DNA of 12,217 nt, taken from positions 1 to 12,217 of the forward strand of contig JAGVLZ010000342.1 of assembly GCA_020054055.1 (NCBI GenBank), written 5' to 3'. The translations under genes were made by a program, and so were the position numbers. Numbering within the stretch: the stretch's first letter is position 1; every line of letters starts with the position of its first letter. Origin of the DNA: Phycisphaerales bacterium. GTDB taxonomy: Bacteria; Planctomycetota; Phycisphaerae; Phycisphaerales; UBA1924. The notes under the pieces were generated by a model that was given only the letters and a program-made list of their open reading frames with translations, was not told the DNA's origin and searched no databases. Shown here in pieces: positions 8,101 through 12,217 of the stretch.

Positions 8101-8763
8101 GAGTTCGCGGAGCAGACGGCCGGGGAGTGCGCGGAGATCTTTCGTCGGCTCGCGGAGCAGTGCAAACGGGAGAAGGTCCTGCGCGCGTCGGTGGTCTATG
8201 GCTACTTTCCCTGCAACTCGGACGGCGATGACCTGGTGGTGTTCGACCCGAAGGATCAAGCGAAGGAGGTCGAGCGCTTCTCGTTCCCGAGGCAGGCGGA
8301 GCGGCAGCGTTTATGCATCTCGGATTTCTTCAGGCCGCTGGCCGATGGCGCGAGGGATGTGGTGGCGATGCACTGCGTGACGATGGGGGATGTGGTCTCG
8401 AAGCGGACGCAGGCGCTCTTCAAGGCGAACGAGTACAAGGAGTATCTTTACCTCCACGGCTTCGGCGTCGAGTGCGCCGAGGCGCTGGCGGAGATGTGGC
8501 ACAAGCGCATCCGCCAGGAACTGGGGATCGGGGGAGAGGACTCGCCGCGGATCAAGGAACTCTTCACGCAGAAGTACCGCGGGTCGCGGTACTCGTTCGG
8601 CTATCCGGCGTGCCCGGACATGAGCGATCAGGAAAAACTCTTCCGTCTCCTCGACCCCGAGCGCATCGGTTGCACGTTGACGGAGAACTGGCAGATCGAC
8701 CCGGAGCAGAGCACGAGCGCGATCGTGGTGCATCATCCGGAGGCGAAGTATTTCAACGTGTAG
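5197..8763 (+). CDS. metH: Cobalamin-dependent methionine synthase
   Basis: Transfers a methyl group from 5-methyltetrahydrofolate through cobalamin to homocysteine, giving methionine and tetrahydrofolate; cytosolic. It has 1188 residues (E. coli 1227) and all modules are present. The homocysteine domain (about 1-310) has zinc ligands Cys227 (LNCATG) and Cys293/Cys294 (GGCCGT). The pterin domain (about 335-605) starts at FLIVGERTN. The B12 cap (about 640-735) contains GMKVVGDLFG. The B12-binding domain (about 736-870) has DVHDIGKN with axial His747 and later GLSGLLVKS. A charged linker (about 870-925) precedes the AdoMet reactivation domain (about 928-1188), which has FWGTR, YFPCNSDGDD and GYPACP (1135-1140). 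The protein stops right after HPEAKYFNV and so lacks the short C-terminal tail of the E. coli enzyme. ATG at 5197 is chosen: GGAG lies 9 nt upstream and MASRFLEQL fits the family. An upstream in-frame TTG at 5167 would sit at or before the predicted transcription start. Confidence 0.98.
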   Translation: MASRFLEQLARRILVCDGAMGTMIHKCHCDLHRDYLDKENCTEILVQTRPDVIGGIHEAYLAVGADIVETDTFGANKLVFAEFDLVEQTYALNKMAAEVARAACDKYSTKDKPRFVAGSMGPGTKLLTLGHTTWDEMLESYAEQARGLIDGGADVLITETSQDILQVKCAINACLKALGERGKTTDDVPIMCSVTIETTGTMLVGTEVAAAAEALRNYPILSLGLNCATGPVEMSEHVSWLSRHWAKQISVMPNAGLPVLLDGKPDYPLKPLPFVEHMVRFVERDGVSIVGGCCGTTPEHIGELVKAMAGRSPTKRTVSVPPAGCSSLYSTAEFRQDNSFLIVGERTNTNGSRQFKNLLAKDDWDGLVSMGKELLRDGSHVLDVCVDYVGRDGVRDMTEVVKRFARQVNAPLMIDSTQLDVIEAGLKHAPGKCIINSMNLEDGEEKLAHICQLARTYGAAVVAGTIDEDPIEAMGKTAERKFAIAHRIHDLAVKKYGIPAHDILFDPLVLPVTTGVEADRRLALETVEGIRRISKELPECGTMIGLSNVSFGLKPACRVVLNSVFLHECLAAGLTGAIVHFTKILPRKDIEDARWNAALDLIYDRRRAAGTNGADDAGFDPLTVFIDLFPEEEGGGVSTKKKLTLADLPLEERLQRHIIDGEVRGLGDSLNEAMTKYKPLEIINDHLLAGMKVVGDLFGSGEMQLPFVLQSAETMKKAVAHLEPHMEKVAGQRKGLMVLATVQGDVHDIGKNLVDIILSNNGYEVVNLGIKQPLNAILKAYEEHKADAIGLSGLLVKSVGVMKDNLDEMTVKGLKVPVILGGAALTRQYAEEDLRRSYPGTYYGRDAFEGLRFMDHVAGKSLGTIEREITERTTKRAAAEAKFEGLSVSTDKNRRFEEREAARAGGDSVGVKERVRSKVRADVEVPQPPFWGTRVAEGIALDQVYPFVNRVALYRGQWQFKKGAMSDEEFAEQTAGECAEIFRRLAEQCKREKVLRASVVYGYFPCNSDGDDLVVFDPKDQAKEVERFSFPRQAERQRLCISDFFRPLADGARDVVAMHCVTMGDVVSKRTQALFKANEYKEYLYLHGFGVECAEALAEMWHKRIRQELGIGGEDSPRIKELFTQKYRGSRYSFGYPACPDMSDQEKLFRLLDPERIGCTLTENWQIDPEQSTSAIVVHHPEAKYFNV

Positions 8764-8790
8764 GGGACGGCGCTGGATACCAGGCCTCGA

Positions 8791-8814
8791 CATGCTTCTC
8801 AAAGCAGAAGCATG
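8791..8814. terminator. Hairpin between convergent metH and ABC permease genes
   Basis: CATGCTTCT (8791-8799) and AGAAGCATG (8806-8814) are perfect reverse complements with a 6-nt loop. The hairpin lies 27 bp past the metH stop and 8 bp past the end of the opposing gene. Its position in a 59-bp convergent gap suggests a bidirectional terminator. There is no T-run on either side, so it would be non-canonical. Confidence 0.6.
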
Positions 8815-8822
8815 CCACACGA

Positions 8823-10169
8823 TCAGCCGACGTCGCGTTTTTGGAACATCAGGACCGCGATGCTGAGGAAGGCGAGGACCTGGGTTCCGCCGTAGGCCGC
8901 GACGAGGGCGACGTAGCGGCCCGGGATTTTGTGCCCCTGCGTGACGGCGTCGACAAGCCAGAAAACTTGAAGGTTTGGGACCACGGACCACGCGAGCCGC
9001 GCGGGCCAGCGTGATTCCGTCGGCTTATCGAAGAGGAAGTCGCCTTCGCGGGGGACGCGCTCAACGGCCAGGTTGCCGGTGTTGAGGAGGACGATGTTGT
9101 TGTCGGCGTCGGCGGATTGCAGGATGAGGGCGGGTTGTGCGGCCGGGCCTCGGACCTCGTTGGAGTCCGTGAAATCGGCGGTGAAGCGCGGATGAGCGGG
9201 GACAGCGAGGGCGAGGCCGTTGGGATCGGGGCCGAAGTAGAGGGACATGCCGGGTCGGAGTTCGACTTTCGCGGGGCCTTTGAGTTTGATCTTGAGCGTT
9301 TCGCCCGCTCGGGCGAGTGTGAGGTTGTCGGGGTTTTCGACGGTGCCCACGATGGCGACCTGCTTGTTGATGAATGCGTAGCGCCCGATCAGGTGGTTGG
9401 AGAGGAGGCCCAGCATGAACACGCCGCAGCAGACGACGATGGTCATGACCTGGCCCAGGCGCGTGGAGGCGGCGACGGCGATGGCGGTGAGGACCATGAT
9501 GGCGATGACCGCGCACGCCGAGGCGAGCATGACCTGCGGCTTGATGTCGGTCGCGATGGATTGGAACGACCACGACTTGTTGATGCAGAGGGTGACGGCG
9601 TAGGCGATGACCGTCGCGGGGAGCATGGTGAAGACGGCGGTGGAGGAGAAGACCCAGTTGTAGAAGTAGTTGCCCCAGACGCCCAGGCCGACGGAGAGCA
9701 GAACGGCGAGCAAGGAGAAGAGGACGACCGGGCCGTCGATGGTGTCCCGGGCGGTGGACATCACTCGGTGGCGGATGGCGAAGAAGAAGAAGGTGGTGAG
9801 GATGACGGCGGCGACGAGGATGGCGGCCGAGACGCCCAGGTATTTCCCGATGACGAACATGGGTCGGCCGACGGGCTTGGAGATGACGGTCAGGGCCGTC
9901 TTGTTCTCGATCTCGCGCGAGAGGACGCTGGTGGCGATGAAGGCGGCGAGCAACATGCAGCAGACGACGACGGTGGCGAGGCCCATGTCGAAGAGCATCT
10001 TGTCGTCGCCGAAGACCTCGGTCTCCTCGGTGAAGCCCATGGTGAAGGCGGAGAGGAGTGTGTTCACGACCTGGAGCCCGCCGCCGACCAGCAAAAGGAT
10101 GAAATAGATGGGCTGCCTGACGGCTTCGAGGAAGGTGTTGCGTGCGATGGCGGAGATCTGGCCGAACAT
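8823..10169 (-). CDS. ABC-2 type permease with large soluble insert, no ATPase partner nearby
   Basis: Probable membrane subunit of an ABC exporter, similar in style to NosY/COG1277 permeases. The substrate is unknown. With ATG at 10169 it has 448 residues. The N-terminal MFGQISAIARNTFLEAVRQP is the usual amphipathic start. Membrane segments lie at about 20-40, 63-82, 109-133, 148-168, 172-194, 210-226 and 229-250, with a last one at about 420-440. The family motif SREIENKTALTVISKPVGR is at 84-102, and the protein ends in FQKRDVG. Residues about 255-405 form a non-membrane domain with short beta-like stretches between the last two membrane segments, which is larger than in simple members. The open frame extends upstream to 10421, but the extra sequence is low-complexity and the family start is at 10169. 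AGGGT about 8 nt before ATG is a weak ribosome binding site. No ATP-binding gene adjoins it, so its partner must be elsewhere. Confidence 0.85.
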   Translation of the reverse strand: MFGQISAIARNTFLEAVRQPIYFILLLVGGGLQVVNTLLSAFTMGFTEETEVFGDDKMLFDMGLATVVVCCMLLAAFIATSVLSREIENKTALTVISKPVGRPMFVIGKYLGVSAAILVAAVILTTFFFFAIRHRVMSTARDTIDGPVVLFSLLAVLLSVGLGVWGNYFYNWVFSSTAVFTMLPATVIAYAVTLCINKSWSFQSIATDIKPQVMLASACAVIAIMVLTAIAVAASTRLGQVMTIVVCCGVFMLGLLSNHLIGRYAFINKQVAIVGTVENPDNLTLARAGETLKIKLKGPAKVELRPGMSLYFGPDPNGLALAVPAHPRFTADFTDSNEVRGPAAQPALILQSADADNNIVLLNTGNLAVERVPREGDFLFDKPTESRWPARLAWSVVPNLQVFWLVDAVTQGHKIPGRYVALVAAYGGTQVLAFLSIAVLMFQKRDVG

Positions 10170-10420
10170 CGGGTAACCCTGTGAGCCGGGATGTACGGCC
10201 CGGAGCCGATGGGAGTTGCAAGTCAGGAAGCGATCGAGTCGGTTGGAACAACTCGGCTGGGTGATCGTACAGGGAGTACGCCCGCCCGACAGTGGACAGG
10301 TGGGGGGCCCTTCGGGACAATGGCGGTTCGGGCCGGATCGGATGTGGAGTCGGGAACGTGCCCCGGCGCGGGATCGGAGGTCCGAACCCACGATTTCCTC
10401 GGAATCAGCGACAAAAGGCA
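10170..10420. other. Divergent intergenic region between ABC permease and HflK-like gene
   Basis: These 251 bp must contain promoters in both directions. No strong consensus boxes are visible. A small perfect inverted repeat, CGTAC (10266-10270) and GTACG (10276-10280) with a 5-nt spacer, lies near the middle and is a possible operator. The frames open across this region contain no recognisable protein. Confidence 0.4.
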
Positions 10421-12217
10421 ATGACAGCCGACCATCTTTCCTACAAGCGAGCGACGACGGTGAGCCTCATCGGCCTGGCGATCCAGTCGGTGCTGGCCGT
10501 CATTGTGTTGATTTACGGCATCCTCGGCGCTGACTCGGCGGCGCAGACCGGGGCCTACGCGATGCTCCTCGGGCTGCCGATCTGGGCGGCTCTGGCGCTG
10601 GTCTTCCACCAGCACCGGATGGAGCGGAACGAGGCGATGGAGAACGAGGCCTACGCCTCGTCCACCGCCGCAGCGTCGACGGTCTTTGATGAAGCGGGAG
10701 GAGATTCGCGGGCGCAGGCGGCGCGCCTCGCATGGATGCACAAATGGTTCCTCCCCTCCGTCAGCCTGATGGTGGCGCTCGGGTTCCTGCTGGTCGGCGC
10801 GTTCCGGTTTCTTTTGACTCGCTGGCAGGTTCGGGAGGACGCGGCGTTCGATGCGCCATCCCAGGCCGGGTGGGCGATCTCGCTCGGTGTCGGGACGGCG
10901 GTGATCGGGTTCATCTTCGCGCGGTTCGTCGCTGGGATGGCGAAACAAAGGGTCTGGTCGCTCTTGCACGCGGGGTCTGCCTCGGCGGTTGCCTCGGCGC
11001 TGATCGGCGCGGCGCTTGCCCTCGGGCATTTCTTTGCGGTGAGCGCGAAGAACGAGGTGGTGCTGCGGTACCTCGCCCCCGCGCTCGCGGTGATGATGGT
11101 GGCGCTCGGCGCCGAGATGGTGATGAACCTGATCCTGAATCTCTACCGGCCGAGGGCGGCGGGGGAGTATCAGAGGCCGGCGTTCGATTCGCGCGTGCTC
11201 GCGTTCCTCGCGGCCCCGGATCGTCTGGCGGAGTCGGTGAGCGAGGCGGTCAACTATCAGTTCGGGTTCAACGTCAGTTCGACGTGGTTCTATCAGTTGC
11301 TGGCGCGGTCGGTGGCGGCCCTGGTCATCCTCGGGGCGCTGATCCTGTGGACGATGTCGATCTTCACGATCATTCGGCCGCACGAGCGCGGGTTACTTCT
11401 GCGCAACGGCCAACTGATCGGCGAAGTCGGGCCGGGGCTGGTGATCGACCTGCCTTGGCCCTTCGTGCGCGTGGAACGGTTCCGTGCGGAGGCGGTGAAC
11501 GCGCTCCAGGTCGGGACTCCGCCGCCGGACGCGGACAAGCCGATCCTGTGGACGAATGAGCACACGCTGAACGAGGTGTTCATGCTGGTGCAGCCGCCGG
11601 CGGGCGGGAGCGCCACCTCAGGCGATCTGAACCTCGCGGCGATCGAGGTGCCGGTGCACTACATCGTGCACGACCTGAAGAAGTACAAGTTGCTGGCGCA
11701 GGACGGGCCGAGCGGTAAAGAAGATGAGTTGCGCGTGAACTACCTGACCGCGCTCGCGTCGAGCCAGGTGATGCGCTACGTCGCGACGCTGAGCGTGGAC
11801 GAGGTGCTGGGGAGCGGCCGTCGGCTGATGAACGAGCAGGTCCGCGGGCTGCTGCAATCGCAGTTCGACGCGGTGGACGCGGGGGTCGAGGTCATCTTCG
11901 CGGGGGTGGCGGGGGCGCACCCGGAGAAGTCCGTCGCTCCCGCGTTCGAGGACGTGGTCGAGGCGGACCAGAAGCGATTGACGGAGATCGAAAAGGCCGA
12001 GGCGGATGCGATCCGCACGCTCGCGGGGGTGGTGGGGGAGGTCGATCGCGCGAAGTCGATCGTGGTCGAACTCGACGAGTGGGAACGGATGAAGAACGCG
12101 AAGGCCGCCGCGGAGCAGACGACGGTGCAGGAGCAGAAGATCAACGACCTGATCGCGAGCGCGGGGGGCGAAGCGGCGGCGCTGATCTCCGAGGCGCGGG
12201 CGGCGCGGTGGGCGACG
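10421..12217 (+). CDS. HflK-like SPFH protein with polytopic N-terminus (cut by window edge)
   Basis: The frame opens at ATG 10421 and runs 599 codons to the window edge. The N-terminal part has about six hydrophobic segments (about 13-36, 45-62, 112-131, 151-170, 178-208, 213-239), followed by a seventh (about 297-318) directly before an SPFH/band-7 domain. That domain starts IIRPHERGLLLRNGQLIGEVGPG (317 on) and continues through LPWPFVRVERF, IEVPVHYIVHDLKKY (408-422) and YVATLSVDEVL. After it, a charged Ala/Glu-rich coiled-coil region begins near 510 and continues to the edge. The order of SPFH, coiled coil and EA-repeats resembles HflK, which with HflC surrounds and modulates the FtsH membrane protease in E. 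coli; E. coli HflK has only one membrane segment. AAAGG ends just 2 nt before ATG, a poorly spaced ribosome binding site, so the start is less certain than the frame. An hflC-like gene would be expected downstream. Confidence 0.82.
   Translation, partial: MTADHLSYKRATTVSLIGLAIQSVLAVIVLIYGILGADSAAQTGAYAMLLGLPIWAALALVFHQHRMERNEAMENEAYASSTAAASTVFDEAGGDSRAQAARLAWMHKWFLPSVSLMVALGFLLVGAFRFLLTRWQVREDAAFDAPSQAGWAISLGVGTAVIGFIFARFVAGMAKQRVWSLLHAGSASAVASALIGAALALGHFFAVSAKNEVVLRYLAPALAVMMVALGAEMVMNLILNLYRPRAAGEYQRPAFDSRVLAFLAAPDRLAESVSEAVNYQFGFNVSSTWFYQLLARSVAALVILGALILWTMSIFTIIRPHERGLLLRNGQLIGEVGPGLVIDLPWPFVRVERFRAEAVNALQVGTPPPDADKPILWTNEHTLNEVFMLVQPPAGGSATSGDLNLAAIEVPVHYIVHDLKKYKLLAQDGPSGKEDELRVNYLTALASSQVMRYVATLSVDEVLGSGRRLMNEQVRGLLQSQFDAVDAGVEVIFAGVAGAHPEKSVAPAFEDVVEADQKRLTEIEKAEADAIRTLAGVVGEVDRAKSIVVELDEWERMKNAKAAAEQTTVQEQKINDLIASAGGEAAALISEARAARWAT

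Noticed and set aside
10235..10255. CGAGT/ACTCG inverted repeat in the divergent region
   Set aside because: The arms are only 5 bp with an 11-bp gap, which is well within chance for sequence of this composition.
10223..11383. A 386-codon minus-strand open frame opposite the HflK-like gene
   Set aside because: It is Arg/Pro/His-rich with no recognisable domain, and the plus strand carries clear membrane segments and an SPFH domain in frame.

Overview
The window comes from a high-GC bacterial chromosome with tightly packed, conventional genes. The gene content suggests a member of the Planctomycetota, perhaps Phycisphaerae-like: an E. coli-type SerA, a long cobalamin-dependent MetH, a NatAB-type exporter, an ABC-2 permease with a large soluble insert, and an HflK-like SPFH protein with a polytopic N-terminus. 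This placement is inferred from overall gene style and has not been checked by a database search. No tRNA, rRNA, CRISPR array, insertion sequence or phage gene is visible.

Layout. The left half reads leftward. It holds the N-terminal 220 codons of serA (1-662, cut by the window edge), a decayed RluA-type pseudouridine synthase fragment (864-1265), uppP (1366-2328), and a two-gene ABC exporter operon: ATPase at 3996-4985, then permease at 2517-3971. A GC-rich hairpin lies just past the permease stop. A 211-bp divergent intergenic region (4986-5196) separates this exporter from metH (5197-8763, rightward). It contains the best regulatory signal of the window: two overlapping palindromes built from CGGATA half-sites. 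They sit between the presumed -35 and -10 positions of a metH promoter and overlap the -10. metH converges on an ABC-2 permease gene (8823-10169, leftward) across a 59-bp gap with a 9-bp perfect hairpin. A 251-bp divergent region then leads to a rightward HflK-like gene (10421 onward), which runs off the right edge after 599 codons.

Function. serA makes phosphohydroxypyruvate for serine, and so supplies one-carbon units. metH uses methyl-tetrahydrofolate to regenerate methionine. The two are metabolically linked, but nothing in the window shows that they are co-regulated. uppP recycles the undecaprenyl lipid carrier for cell-wall synthesis. The two ABC loci and the SPFH protein are membrane functions with unknown substrates.

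Most of the window is ordinary housekeeping. I do not see a clearly novel defence or mobile system. The points most worth a second look are the composite metH operator, the unusual architecture of the HflK-like protein, the orphan permease divergent to it, and the rluA remnant.
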